From: Linepithema humile
Taxonomy: Eukaryota > Arthropoda > Insecta > Hymenoptera > Formicidae
Reading direction: 5' to 3'
DNA: 64,000 nucleotides
Assembly (NCBI RefSeq): GCF_040581485.1
Contig: NC_090132.1
Coordinates: 5,281,001 to 5,345,000 of the forward strand
Shown in pieces: positions 22,882 through 37,019 of this stretch (within the stretch, counting starts at the first letter, position 1; each line of letters begins with the position of its first letter). The notes below the pieces were generated by a model that saw only the letters and a program-made list of their open reading frames with translations, searched no databases and was not told where the DNA came from. The position numbers and the translations under genes are program-made.

Positions 22882-25800
22882 TAATTTCTGCATTTCTGAA
22901 TTCTGCATATCTTAGGAAAATGTTATTAATGAGATATGACGACTGGCATTTAAATTAGTTCTGCAGAAATAGACAAAGATTTGATTCATTTCAGAATTAT
23001 GAATTATTTATCTTTGATGTGAGGGAATGGCTTTACGATTATTGAATTTCTTCTCTTTTCTATTCTTTTCTGTGATTCTTTAAAGTCTCATGAGAGAGAA
23101 TCAGGTATTAAGAAAAATGGATTTCTTACTCAAGAATAAAATATAATAAAGTGTATACCTTCTTGTTCCGTATTGGATATTGTTAGAAAGTAAAATTGAC
23201 CGATATTGATTTCTATGCTTTCTTAAAACACATCTAATTTTCATCCGTCACAAATGCTTGATTCTCATCTGACTGAGCATATTGGTATACGCTGGTATAT
23301 ATGTGTACATGTACATAGATATGTATTATATATGTATATTTCTATTAAGTAATTAACTATTGCATAATCGTGGTATAATGATCATACGCGTGTGTACGCA
23401 TAAGGGCGGAAGGTAGCTTCTATGAATTCGTATGGCTGCACATTACATTTTAATCCGATATTAGGACTGTACATTATAATCTCGGATCAACTGAGTAAAG
23501 CTGAATACAGCTTATGTTTACTGACTTCATGATTTGGCAAGCTATATACCGCCCGTAAGCCATCATGTTCGATATTAACAGGTTTCCTAGCAGCGGATTA
23601 TAAGCGGATTATATGGATAAAATTAAAAAGAACTTGAGAGTTTGGAGTCATAAAATTAACATTCTGTAAAATATGTATGCACTGGTATATACTCATATAT
23701 TTACGCTTATATTCTACCGAGCGCTTAAAAGTTCAAACTGTAAATAATAAAGGCGTAAAAAGATAACTACATGATAAAACTAACATCTTTCTTCTTCTCT
23801 CTCTTTCTCTAGTAAAACAGTAAAATTATTTAATAATATGTTTTAATCAATTATTTATTCTAATTTTTATTAAACTTATTTAATTTAATTTTGTAACACA
23901 AGATGACATTACAATTTCATTTAAAAAAATGAGAGGAATATTGCGAATAAATAGAAATAAATTTTAGATGAAAAATAAAGCTTTTAATGAAATTAAATAA
24001 ATAAAAGGGTATTTTAACGAAGCGACATAGCCATATGCGACATAACAGATCGTTAGTAACGAGACTAAATACGGAGAAACATTTATCATCTCTCCGACGG
24101 GTGTTGCTGGCACTGCAGATCTCTCCTAATAATAATAATTTGTTCGATCGTATCAGCAATACCTTTTTGCAACCGGAAATATCATTTATGATGTAATAAT
24201 TATAATGAAAATATGTTTGTTTTCAGCGTTTATTGTAGAGCGTTCAATGCGCACACATTGCATTAGACACACATTGTTTCCCTTATAAATTTAATAATTA
24301 ACATAAATTTAATTTCTGCCGCATAATTTATTAACTAGTAATTATTATATAGATAGAATAATGCATTTGATAATTTATTGTTATATTGTTATATACATGA
24401 TAAGAATCTAAATATTAGACAAATCATAAATATCTCGAAATTTAAGCCTTCTTTTTCAGACCTTGTTCGTCTCGGGCTTGCCATTATAGATCGGCAGTGC
24501 AATGCTTTCAGCAAAAAAGAGATATAAAAAAAAGCTCGAAATGAATACGAACCATCGAATAGAATAATGATGAATGCACATATCCCAATGGAGATGCGCG
24601 ATCCCAGCTGCATTTATCACAACTCTCTTATGCTGACATTTACGCTTTTGACAGCAATACATACGCTGTTTTTATCGTATTGTAGAGTAAATTATCTCCT
24701 ATCCTAGAAATATTAGAAATTCCTGATTTGGCATATACTATTGTTATTTCATTATTTAAGCAATAAATAAATTTCATATAAAATTTCATATAAAGTGAAC
24801 AATTTCATAAAATATATTTATTGTAAATAAATTTTTAAAAAATCTATTATTTAAAATTTTACTTAAAAATCTTGTTTTAGAATACAATTTTTTAATAATA
24901 ATATTCTGACAGAATATATTATTTTATTTAACGTTTGCTAAAATAAGAAATTTGTTAATATACAATAATTATAAATTTATTTAAAATTTATCTACTTGTT
25001 AATTGTTTCACTATGCTGATAAATCATTTATACTTTATTTACATTAAATTATTTTCAAATGCCATTTCTACTGTCAATTGTAGTTTGTTGAGAAAAGTTA
25101 ATCTAATGCTTTTTAGTATCAATGACAGCGTTCGTCGCCGCAGAGGCGCTTAGGCGAAACAATGACATTTAATGGAAAGAAAAGGGTCGACGGCAAAAAC
25201 CCAACGGTAACACGAAGCGGCAATCCGTTTCAGCAGATTCGGTCAAGCCGGTAAAAGGATTAGCTCGCGGTGTCTTAAGCCGGAAGAAGCACAAAACCCG
25301 GAACCAGGCGTATATTGCCCATTTCTGCTGCAATTGCAAGCTACACACTGCATTTCCACAAATATTCCTTTATGCAATGGTGTTAAACTCGTTGAACACG
25401 CTTACCAGTAACCACGTGTAGCAAGTTATAAACAAGCTTTCGGGGAAATTTGCGCTTGACAGTTAGTTACAGTTGAAATTATGTCGATAATGCTGGCTAA
25501 ATTAAAAAAAACGAGAATGAATGTTCTTTCATTGCATGCGATACGAGTGCCTCTCAATAAAGTTGATGTTTTATGAAACATACACGTCTGTGTACACAAC
25601 TATGGAAAGAATGTTCCTTCTTTATAATATGAAATGGAATATTATGCATGTTTTATGCAGTTTTGAGAAAAATATAAAACAAATAAGACTTGCAGACATA
25701 CTTCGATTTTCTTACTATCAAATTTTCTATGACTCACTCTTTCGTAAACTTTAAAATATCTTTTGTTGAATTCAACACTTTTTCTAATGAATAAATATCC

Positions 25801-27600
25801 TACTTTTCTTGATCGAGCTTTATTATCCTTAAAGCTTTGTTTTCTGAAATTTGTTGGAACAAATTTTAATTACGCAAATTTAATTAACTCAACATTCTCT
25901 GAGAAGCGAAATTTGCACCTCATATTAAACCTTGCCTAATGTCAATATTGAAGTCTGTAATTTCCATATTTACATTAATCTTGTTTAGATATGTATTGTA
26001 CGATTTCATAGCAAAAGCGATCCTTCAAATATTTGCTTTGCATATGTAAACAATACAATTAATTAACAATTAATTAATAGTAATATAATTTTATGCAATT
26101 TTAAACATAAACACTAAACACACATACAACTTGCTGTTTTATTAAATTTGTCTTGTAAAGAGATTATCATAAGCAGAGCGAAAATAAAACTTTAAAAATT
26201 CTACACGTAGAAAAAAAGTATAACGAGAAAAAAATATTAGAGAAAAAGATCCAACTGTCTATGTTATTATCTTCAAGAAATAAAATTTTTCCTCTCTGCA
26301 AAAACATCACATCTAAAATTTAATGTTCCAATTTTTCTTTCTCTTGCAAAACTTTCATATTTTTTATTGATTTAAAAGGGAAATGCGCAGCAGATTATTG
26401 ATTTATGATTTTGATTTCTCAAAATTCTCAATATATTTATGATTTAAAATTAAAATGATCTCGAGATTCAATAAATACTGCGTACAATCGGGATTTCTAT
26501 AAAACGACAGTGACACGTCAGATTTTCCAACGAAAAGAGAGCAGCTCGTAGCTGTTCTTTTTTCGTCGCTTTCACCTGTTATTTTTCCTTCTTTTTAGTA
26601 GAACTCGCAATATCTCTTGACGTTGCGCCGCATCCGGCGTGTTTCCCTCATTACATCTGACTATCCATCATGCGTCTCGAACATGCAACAGCGCGCACTC
26701 TTTATGCACGATAGGTCGCTTCACCAGCCGAGGACATAAACTGAAAACGCAGTGATCCAACATCGTAATGAAGAAGTATCAATCCCACGTTGGAAAAAAC
26801 ATTCCAGTTCTCGTAAATCATACTTGTAGTGCGCAAAATACAAATGCGATAAGCATCCAAACATACGTCAAAGCTCGATGTGCGATATAAATTGTAGGAG
26901 ATAAGCTCATACAAAACACGTTGATGGTAGATTAATACATTGTTTACAATTTATATTAACATGTAAATATATGGCTAAAATAAAAAATATAAAAAATGTT
27001 AAAAAAAAGCACATTTTAATATCTTATAAATAATAATATTTTTATTTGTCAAAAACAAATTATATAATTATAATATATTTCAAGCTAATAATGTATCTAG
27101 CTCTTATACGAAAAAAAGTCACATTAATATAAATATAATTCTTCTCAAAATACATAACGTAATCAAATTATCCGATATGGAGCGTATCGTGAAAAAGAAA
27201 TAACTGTGCCGAGGAAAATCGCAGATAAAAGATGTTTCGATCCTGTTTTCCATCTTATGAAACAGAACATGAGATTCATGATACTTTTTGAACAAAGTTT
27301 ACGACTTGCGTTGGGCCGAATGGGTGATAATATTTTCCAGAATTGTTTCGTGCTTTACGATCGCTAGCAACGCAGCGATGGAGTGCGGAGAAATATGCTG
27401 AAGAATAATCTACAAGCGAAAAACATATTGGTGCATGCGAATGTGCAAGTACATATGGTGTTTTAACGGCCAGATGGAACAGTAAGACTGAGTTTGCTTA
27501 AAATAACCGTGTTTTATTAGGATCTGCGTGCGATTTCGTTTTTACGATCGACGAAGTTATCATTGAACCGGCAGTTCCTTTCAGCTAAAAATGCAAAAGG
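22882..27600. other. Long AT-rich noncoding region
   Basis: Nearly 5 kb has no supported gene. A CpG patch at 25130-25330 contains a 16-codon open word starting MTAFVAAEALRR that ends at a stop. Minus frames at 23917-24159, 24389-24662 and 26702-26914 are short and without splice support. It is probably intergenic or intronic. Confidence 0.5.
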
Positions 27601-28160
27601 CGTCGACGGGGTGAATACAAATTGCGTGCGCGCACGCGCGCGCGATGATGGAATTGATCTCATCCCTCTTACATCTCCGGACCTGTAAAATTTATTTTAA
27701 TAACACGGTCTGATGCACTTCGCGCACAGCACGGCGTGAGTGCCGGACAAGCGCGTAAAAATGGAGAATAACTCTAGGGCGAGTTGCTGCGTTTTTTGCG
27801 CAAAGAGCAAGATGACGGAAAATTCAGTAGATAAGGTTTATATTAGAGCGACTGACGTATGCTCTTGTCTCTCCCTTTCTTTTACTCTCTCTCTATCTCT
27901 ATCGCTATTTCTCTTTTTCTCTTTTATGCGCTCGCTCGTTCTTTCGTGTTCTCGCGGAAATGTCTCGAGACAGGGCGCTCTTGACACTTTTATCCCGTAC
28001 ATCTCCCTTACGAGGACGTTTCACGAAGGAATATCTCGCCCATGAGGAACTTGTCCCCGCCACCGAAGAAACGAGCAACGAACACGCTCCTGAATTATGC
28101 GATGCTTTCAATTTCATTTACATCACCGTGGAATATTCGTTCTTCAGATGATGCGTGCAA
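27601..28160 (+). other. CpG-rich stretch with short frames
   Basis: An alternating CGCGCACGCGCGCG tract near 27629-27644 is followed by an ATG opening MHFAHST at 27713. That ends at a perfect donor, GTGAGT, at about 27736. Downstream, a plus frame (27960-28151) closes with a Glu-rich segment (EELVPATEETSNEHAPELCD) that looks coding, but its acceptor is unclear. A CT-rich run spans about 27865-27925. A small gene is possible; I could not build a consistent model. Confidence 0.25.
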
Positions 28161-29762
28161 AATATCATTTTTACTTTCTGTAATGGCAATGTTCCCAATA
28201 TACGCGGGATGAAACTTCTTTTAATCCAATTGTATTTTTGTCTCTCTATTAATATAATTTATAAATTATTAAAAAATAATTTTTAAAGTAACAGGAAATT
28301 ATTAAAATTACAATAAAATTTGATCACAAAGGACTATAAATAATATTTCTTAGAAATCAAGATATACGTAATTTAGATCTTAGAACTTAGAATAGAATTT
28401 TAGAATAATGTTTAAGTCGTTAAAATAATAATATTTAAATTTATAATTAAATTAAATGTCATTTAATTTTATATTTTGATTAAAGACCATGTCTTGAGTG
28501 CGATTAATTATATCACGAAATTATTGCAGAAAGTTGAAAGCGCGCAACTTGTACAGTGCTAAAAATTACAACGGGCTTTTCAGCAGCTTTCCGCGTTGTT
28601 TCTCATTGCCTTGAATCCGTTAAAAGTGATGCTGCAACGCGGACGACTTTACAGTCAACTACAGTGGACGGCAGTCTCGCGATCGCGAGAATCGTCTGGT
28701 GAGCTCGCTGAAAAGGCTCCTACTTCATTCGGCCGGTGAATATTGCAGCGGCCATTAACTCAACGCCGTCTCCACCCCGGGTTTGTTAATTTTTCAGAGG
28801 GCTCGACTCTCCAACGACCCCTTGCGCATCTATTACGAGACTCGTGCACGCTCGAACGAGCAGCAGCATTTCGTTCGTTCCCCATTATATAAAGGATCCT
28901 GTTTTCTGCAAAGAGAGTCACGCGGCACTCTATTTCTCCCGTATGATCATAAAAATAATTTGTCTTTGTCCGACCAGGATAGTCAGTCTTACGGCATTAC
29001 CTCATGAAACATCATGCGATCATTTGCAAAAACACAATTTCTCTTGGATGTCATAATGGAATATTTACATGGATTATACGAGCAATTTATTTTTATCACA
29101 ATATTTCAAGCAAATATTTCATTATAATAGAACATCTTGTGTATTTGCGGTAAGTAACTTGGAGATAAATTACCGCACTAACAAAAAGAAAAAGATAATA
29201 ATATGAAATATTATTTTTTGTTATTATAAATTTTTTATTTAATAATTCGATCATTTACGCTGCATATTTCATCGATCATTAAATTCTCTTCGCGTAAATG
29301 GATACTTTGAATCACTGTAAATGTCGTGCAAGAAGTAATTTCTATCATTTCGCTGCCGTTCCGTAAACAAGATACGGCAAATATGGTGGTTATATACGAA
29401 AGATACGACTTGGCGGCGTATGCGGCAGAAATCACGAGCAGAGTCGAGAAAATAAATTGCGCACGGGAATGGGCAACGAACGAACGAACGAACGAAACGG
29501 CTGGCCAGAGGTTTCTCATGGGAGCTGCGTCCTGCGCCGACGGAGATCGTGGGAGCGAGAAACAGCGAGCAACAGGATATTAAAGTACAAAATTCTATCA
29601 AAAGTACGCTTTACGTACGAGACGAGATAAGCGATACCAGTGCAATGACGCTGTCTCGCATCTCGTATTCCAGCGGATTTCAAAGTATGAATGCTAAAAA
29701 GGCAGAGACGTGTCTCCAACTAAGCCAGTAAAATTACCTCAAAATTTATTTTCTTATCGTTG

Positions 29763-29763
<1 letters not shown>
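28161..29763. other. Noncoding with GC patches at 28.6-29.0 and 29.3-29.7 kb
   Basis: Both patches hold frames open on two strands (for example 29601-29269 minus, 110 codons; 29326-29583 plus, 85 codons). A short GAACGAAC repeat lies at about 29477-29497. There is no splice-supported exon. Confidence 0.45.
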
Positions 29764-29808
<45 letters not shown>

Positions 29809-29812
29809 GCGC
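29764..29812 (+). repeat. Compound microsatellite (CA)n(CG)n
   Basis: A long CA run passes directly into a CG run. Both halves alternate purine and pyrimidine and so favour Z-DNA. Confidence 0.97.
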
Positions 29813-32210
29813 AAACTTTAACACGCATAAGAGCATCTGTGGAGTTTAATATTCAAGTATGTTAAAAATAATAACTCCAAAAAAATCATACATTTATTCG
29901 GAAGTAGGCAATTAAAAACTAAATTATAAGTGTTAACATTTGTATGTTAATTTCTATTAAAAAATATCACTAAATTAACATTTACATAATTGTCTGTAAA
30001 AAGAAAATAATTGCGTTCACATTTTTTTTAGAAATTTTTTTCTCTCATCTATTCAATTTAAACGATTATCGTCACTGCGCATACCCTCTATCTGTCAAAG
30101 AAGACAGTCACACGGAGAAACATTGCAGAAGGTAATTGTACCTGCGAGGATTAAATCACAGGGCAGGGATGGAAAGTCTGCGAAACGAACGGCTTGATAA
30201 GCGGCAAAAAAGGAAGAGCAGACAGTACTTTGCGCGAATATGTTGCGAGGAATATGTTGCTAGTCGAGCAAGTTCGAGCATATATTACGAGGGGAAATTA
30301 CGCGTATATCGTTAAATCTCCAAGCAAGACCCCGCGAGCTGTTTTAGACATCGTGAGTCTCCTTTGGATGTCTGTGAGCGGCAAATGCGACTTACTTCTC
30401 ATGCGTCGTTTAAGACTTTTTTTTCTAGGTTTAGTTATGTTTGCCATGCTTTCCAGCGGCAATTTATGTTTTCTTCGTTCAAAAAAAAAAAAAAAAAAAA
30501 AAAAACACATGATCGTTCTCACACACACATTAATAGTTTGCCTCATATCAAGGGAACATATATTTTCCAGGAATGTTTACTGCTTGCAAATGCTTCTCGC
30601 ATATTTATTTCGCGGTTTTATTAATCTGAGAGCACGACGCTATAAATACTGAAAAATAAATTTATGATCACTGACTTTGTGCTATTTCTCTTTTCTCTAT
30701 TCTATTATCGTTTTCTTGGCTGTAATTTTCTTGATTGAAAAACTGGCATTTAAATACTTTTTTGTTTAAAAAAAAAACGAACAAAGATTAAATAAAAAAG
30801 AAAAGGATAAAATAGCGACATTTTACTTCTTTAGTGGCGCTGAATTTTTTTAGAAGCTTTTTCCATCAAGACCAAATTGATATTATATCGAGAAAACGTA
30901 AAACGGCATTACTATCGAAGCTCTCGGGAGACATAATCGATAACGAGCTACGGAAGTGAAACGTTAAAATTCAAAAGAACTTTAGAGACGCTGATCCCAT
31001 TGGCACCAACGTTCATGCAGATTATGTGACTTCATCTTTTCGTTCTTGATCCCGTCTTATCTATTCCTCCGATTTTCCTTCTTTGCTCTTCAGCACAGCG
31101 AGCAAGAGCAAGCTAGTTATGTCTTCAGCGCGGATTTACGTGCCGCAAAAATTTTCTTGCTGCAAACGACGCTCAAAACGAAGATATAAAAAGACGGAAG
31201 AAAAACGACAGAGACAAAGCTTTTAATATTAGATAGAAAAACAAAGTTGATAAATAGAAGAAAAAAAGAGAAGGAGAAAGAAAGGGAGTTGAATATACTA
31301 AAGCTTCGCGTGTTTTCCCCGACATCGTCATGGGGTTTCTTCTTGAATGGCTGATTATATGCGCGGTTTTACTACTGCGAGTTTATGCAATACATGTATG
31401 TGCTATTATAGTTTGACGTTACAAGACGCTCTTCAATTTAACGTTACTATTGATGCGAATAAATATTTTAATAACTTCTATATTCTTATTTTAATAATAT
31501 TTATCAATTTAAAATTATTTTTTTAGTAAGAAAACTTTGAAAGAATAAATAGATTCTCGTAATGTTGCAATTAGAGATAATGCTACAATGTTTCATCGGA
31601 GTACTCTATTTAAGCATTTCTTCCTCTCTTTTCCTGACCGCATCGGTTGCGGTTCCATTATGGGCTCATGTTATTACAATATTAATGACTCGCAAATTGT
31701 AACAAGTTGTAATCTATAACCAACTGTTATATGTACACCGAGCCACGGAAATTAATTTGGTACTAGTCAGTATCGATCGTTATGTAGAGAAGCCGTGTTG
31801 TTTTTTTTTTTCAAAACAGTCCAAATTTGGTAAATTTTCTCGTTCAAAGCGCGAAATATACATTATACGAATATTGCCGCTATTTTCTAAAGTGTTAATA
31901 ATATCTTTAGATACGTTAAAAGATTTTATCTTCCACTGTTGTTTTTAGCATAATGGTTTATCGGGATCTAAATTCTTTAAAATCTTATATTTGATCCTCG
32001 TACTTTTAAATCTCTTTAAAATTTCTAAGTTCTTAACTTCTTACCAGTCATAGATCCTTATATCCACAAAGTAGGTACTTGAAAGTCTGTTTAAGTCTTG
32101 ATTATCCTAAGATACACTTGGCTTCTCTGAGATTTGCAAATTCTTAGCATATTGGATGGCCAAATAAAGATTGCACTTTGTTGCTTCTTCTTTGATTTCA
32201 CAAAAATATA
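29813..32210. other. Noncoding, mixed AT-rich and purine-rich
   Basis: The frame 30194-30652 crosses the A25 run and is not credible as one gene. Purine-rich DNA at 31185-31290 (GAAGA, AGAAAAAAAGAGAAGG words) is low complexity. No gene is called. Confidence 0.5.
30481..30505 (+). repeat. Run of 25 A
   Basis: This is an uninterrupted A homopolymer. No target-site duplication or retroposed body was recognised next to it. Confidence 0.97.
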
Positions 32211-32830
32211 ATACACAAGTGCGCGCGACATTAACGATAACGGCCTCGACATCACGGTTGATCGTACTCACACGACATTATTACGCGACAATAACTTTGC
32301 GCATTATGACGTTCTTCGCGATAACTGTCGACGTTGCGCGTGCGAAATCTACATCATTTACGGCTCGCATTTAATATACTCGAGAGAGAAGCGCGACGCG
32401 TGTGCGAAACTCAATGTAATATCGTTATACGCTGACGTCGGCCATCCACATGGCACGGTGTGTAATTTAATAGCGCGCCGCCGAAGCAACGATGCTGCGA
32501 GAACGCTTTCGAATGCATCCGTGGAAATATCTGCGCGAGCGAGCTCATGCGGCTTTACGATGACGCGTGCGTGCGAGTGAAACGTAGTGCAAAGCTTTTT
32601 CAAAATTTCCATGGCGAACCGGTTAGTGGTAGATGGCGGACGCTTTTTTGTGAATTTTTGCGAATCGCACGGTCGCGCTAGCTGGTACGCTTGACGGCAG
32701 CATAAACGATGCAACTTTGGTGTAAATAAAAAGCGCGCCGCGTGCAAAAACAGCCAGAAAACAACTGAATCGCGAAACCGGTGAAACACGTCCGATGTTG
32801 CGATATATCGTGGATCGTAATGTTATTCTG
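32211..32830. other. CpG-rich patch with a 143-codon minus frame
   Basis: The minus frame 32789-32358 is 143 codons long, basic and cysteine-containing, without a recognised domain. The sequence is dense in CpG (GCGCGCCGCCG, GCGCGAGCGAGC). I saw no clear acceptor or donor for it. A CpG-rich regulatory region is equally likely. Confidence 0.3.
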
Positions 32831-32895
32831 AAGTCGTTGCGAGTTTTGGAAAATTTACATTACTGATATATTGCTACAAACTATATTATATAAAT

Positions 32896-32952
32896 GCATA
32901 TATATGTATATATGAAATTATATATATATGAAATTATATATATATGAAATTT
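32896..32952 (+). repeat. 17-18-bp AT-rich minisatellite
   Basis: TATATATATGAAAT recurs three times with a spacing of about 17-18 bases. Confidence 0.85.
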
Positions 32953-35187
32953 GATAACCTTGTTGAAATACGATATAAAGCCATAATACGCACTTACAGC
33001 TTACTAATATTTTATTAAAACTCATTAAAAGAAGCTTATAATAAGTTTATAATAGCGCAATATAAACTGCAGTGTGCTTGATAAAGAGAAATTTGCTGTA
33101 ATAATTCGCTTAGTGCAAAAGTGAATATATATTACTGAATGCTGTAACCATATCATATAATTTTCTTAATATCTTTCATTTGCCTCGAATATTATTATTT
33201 ATGACAAACTCACGGTAAACTTCGGTGAGATTATTTTTGAATGAATAAATTTAAACTACCAGATGCGCGCACTTCACACATTATTTTACGGCATTATGTA
33301 GAAATATGATAAAAATAAAAAAACTGGGGATATAATAAACACTCATTATTCTCTTGAATAATGTGAATAGACTCTAGTAACCACTGGCTAATTAATTAAA
33401 ATGTTATATATTTAATATTGTATTAATCTCTAGAGACGTCAACCATGATCGAAGTTAATGTAAAGTTCTAGAAAATTGGTAGAGCATGAAATTATTATTA
33501 AACACTTTATTTGATCGTTAAATTGCCTTATCACACTTTATCAAGTAGTAGAGCAGAAATCATTACATCTGACTTTATAATGCACTTTAATTAATATATA
33601 AGTTGGTGGAACTTTCGTAATATCCTTTGTGGTGAAGTTTCAGCAGCGAAGAATATAGATAAATCTCAGAATATTATGCAGTCTCTTTCAGACAAAGAAT
33701 GGTTGAAAGAGGTTGACTTTTTCGCGCGTAATTTCACTGTGTCTTTCCGATTTCACGTGATACAATTACTAAAAAATTCTGTAAGAACTTTCTTGATGTT
33801 TATGTATGTGCAGTTTTCTTGCTAGGATTATCCAAGTTAAGAGAATTAAATATGATATTGGAAAATTTGCGCAGTATTTTTTAAAAATATATTTTAATTT
33901 CCGATATGACTTGTGTCTGGCAGGTTTATAAATGCATAAATAGCACAATTTTTCGCGCGGAGAATTTTTGATAGAGTACTACGGACAGTTTTTTTGTTTT
34001 TTGCGTATAATTATATACAACAGCGGCTGTAAAGTCGGGTGAGAATGAAGCGGCCCCAACTTCCCTCTGCTCGGGTGAAATAAGAGACGTGCAGAAAGTA
34101 TGAGAAGGCTGCTTTCATACGCATTGAAAGCTCTCTTATCCCAACTCTCGCAGTCACGTTTGTCGTTATTACGCCATTATACCGCCGATTGGGGTAGGTT
34201 TGACAGCCGGATGGGTTAGAATGAATCAGGAAAACTCTTTTCAATGCTCCTCGATCGTGCCAATTTTATCGCGCATAGATTCGAAAGGAGCGAGACAAGA
34301 AATGACTCTTGGTTAACATTCTTTAATGATAAATAATAATGATGAAACTGAATCAGTTAATAAATGTATATTAAAATAAAAAATTATATTTCTAATAAAA
34401 GTAAATATTGTGTGAAACTTTTTTAATAATATAATTGATATTGTAAAAATATTTTTCCACGCGAGCGTTTAAATAATTTAAAAGAAGAAGTTCTATGGAT
34501 ATTACAATTTCGAAAGGGTCTCCATTCATAAGCGTTTTAACTTTCATTCACGAAGTAATTCTCCGCGTGTTGCTAGTAGTTACGTTGCTCAAAGATAAAG
34601 TATCTTCGCTTCTCATTACTTCCATTGTTGTTAACCGGCTCGTCCCTTTTGGAAATTTTCAAGTTACTGCTCTTGTATAATTGTACATGCCCCCGGCTGA
34701 AACGAGATCGTCGGCAAAACGAGAACGAAAAACTTTTCTCCCGTTGCAGAGAAAGATAAAAAAACGAGTAAGAAATCAACACGAGAACCGGGACTACTTC
34801 CACGGGTCATTGAAAGCCGGTACACCCTCTTGTTCAAGTTTCGCACTCGTCTCGTCGTTACCACGCTATTACAGCTGCAACAGCCGCGACGACTGCTATT
34901 TTGGTGTCGATATCAAAAGAAATAGTTTCTACTTGTGTGCGCGTTTGCTCATTTAATTTGCTGTCAGGTAGGGAGTCTGAAAGAACAACTTCTTATTTCT
35001 AACGTTTTGTTGGATGAAAACGTTGCAAGAACTTTATTTATTTTTTCAACAGCTATTTGATAAAACACTCGAGCTAATCGGTTAATATATCAGAGACTTA
35101 ATAAAAAGACTTAAATCCTAGAATTAAATTTTATGTCATTTAAACAATGGTATAACCTACTGTATTTTCACTTTACTCTCCTATCAG
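32953..35187. other. Noncoding, one purine/CpG patch
   Basis: A 77-codon minus frame (34244-34011) and a 91-codon plus frame (34681-34956, basic, Arg/Lys-rich) occur without a matched pair of splice sites. A donor-like CTGTCAG followed by GTAGGG lies near 34970. No gene is called. Confidence 0.45.
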
Positions 35188-35599
35188 TCAACATAGGTCG
35201 TTTTGCAACAAATACAAGCCGGAATCGCATTTAAATTCTCCGAGCGATTTGAAAGAACTCTACGTCCCTATTTGCATGCAATCACTCATTTGCGATTCGT
35301 TTAACAAATTCGACGAACTGCGCGCAACGAAAATATTTGCTTCGAGGCGCGGTGGAAACTTGATCGAGTTTGACGGCGCAGTTCGACATGCGGTTCAGCA
35401 TTTAGACAACGCGTACGTGCGCGCTGTTATCCGAAATCGCATTATCCATATACGTACATGCGTTCGGCCCGTCGCGTACCGGCGGGTGCGCTCGCATAAA
35501 TCGCGCGCTCGTCGGTGCGCCGCGACGCGTGACGCGCGTCGTGTTTTACGAAGTTTCATTGTTGGTATGCCCCAAAACATCATCAGTCCTGCGGTGTAA
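35188..35599 (+). CDS. Candidate terminal exon, unknown protein
   Basis: A strong pyrimidine-rich acceptor (CTTTACTCTCCTATCAG, ending 35187) opens about 136 codons to TAA at 35597-35599. The first 75 codons look coding, with segments PSDLKELYVPIC, FNKFDELRATKIFASRRGG and GAVRHAVQHLDN. The Arg-rich rest may be read-through past an unseen donor such as GTTG|GTATGC near 35562. No domain is recognised and no upstream exon was found. Confidence 0.33.
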
Positions 35600-36280
35600 C
35601 GGTTTGCGCGGTACAGGTCTGCATGGCAGATTTACGACGACGACGCGCTCACGGATATGCGTTTTTTATGCCGAATTAATGACGGCATGAATTTTTGCCG
35701 AAATGAAATATGTATTAAAAATGCAACGAGATGCACTCGTGGATTCGCCGCGTTGCGCATAGTAACGCGAGCATCATACAATATTCGTATTTGATTAACG
35801 ATTTGAATAACTTAAACGAGAGCCGGACTATAATTTGAATATAATCATGTTTCTAATTTACGTTGTGGTAGAATTATTTATTAACGATTTAACTATATCG
35901 CGGTTATTGGTAGCCTCATGTTTTTGATAACAGCGCATAACATGTGGGAATTCTATATTTGAATAATCTAACATTTAGTTAATTGTTCAAATATTATTCG
36001 GAATCGTGTAATGGCTGCATTCCCACATCGTTCATTTCCAAACCAAAAATAAAAATTTACTTGAATATACATAAAATGAGTTAATATATATAAAAATGCT
36101 AACTTGTTATACAGAAATATCTAGATAAGTTGTAATAATTAGTTTTATGTATAATATTCAACAAAAAATTTAGCATTAAAATTTAATTCAATAAAATATG
36201 AAGAAATAATTTGTAGTTTCACTAATATAATAATTAATTGGATATATTACATAAATTTTGATCTGCGATAATTATGTCTA
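35600..36280. other. AT-rich noncoding DNA
   Basis: No feature is seen apart from a CpG-rich lead-in before 35790. Confidence 0.55.
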
Positions 36281-36700
36281 TAAATAGAAAGCAAGGGTCG
36301 GTCATTCGAGCATCGTTTGCATGCAATTTTAATCTTGAAGAGGGAAACACAGAGAGAAACGTAGATTACATCTGCGACTTAGCTTGGATCTCTGGATCAC
36401 CGCTAGTTTACCATGCATCAGAGATGGATTTGTACGGATCAAATATAAATTAGGTCCGAGCTACGTGTGGCCGCGGCTAAGTCAGGTCTACGACGTGCGC
36501 CATGTAAATTCACACGCATCGCAATTTTGGACCTGATCTACGCGCACCAGTCGAAATGCAGGTGATGCATGTGACCTGGTTGGCCCTGGCTAACGCTTGG
36601 ATTAAGTGCGGTGCAGGTGCCGGTCCAATCCGAATTAGGATTGCATTCGCTCGGATTAAACGTAAATCGAGCACGATTCGCGCGCAGTTTATATACCTGT
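36281..36700. other. Balanced-composition block without open frames
   Basis: This stretch is GC-balanced, yet frames close often. Similar words recur (GGTCTACGACG and GATCTACGCG; CAGGTGATGC and CAGGTGCCGG). It may be an old transposon fragment or a regulatory element; I cannot assign it. Confidence 0.3.
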
Positions 36701-37019
36701 AGAATGGATGTCAGTTATACGAATAGATTGTACGTATTCGCATAATATTAATTTATCAAATTTTCCTTAATACTGATAAACGTAACGTAATACTTGTTAA
36801 TTTATACCTCCACATCCCATTTGGATGATGAATAATGAAGGATTTTAATTTTAATATTAATCATTCTGCACAACCACAATTTCGAAACTACTCATCGCAT
36901 AAAATCGCATAACTGACATATATTCGTTATAATTTCTTCCTAATGTTACACAACTCTATTACGAGAACAATACAATTAAAAATTTGGTCAATATAAAATC
37001 TATGCGATTAAAAAGCGAA
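36701..37019. other. AT-rich noncoding DNA
   Basis: Nothing identifiable is present. Confidence 0.6.

Noticed and set aside
30460..30520. Poly(A) run as the tail of a retroposed gene or SINE
   Set aside because: No target-site duplication or recognisable body was found upstream; a simple homopolymer is enough.
30194..30652. 152-codon plus frame
   Set aside because: It passes through the A25 homopolymer as a poly-lysine run, and the two halves have unrelated composition.
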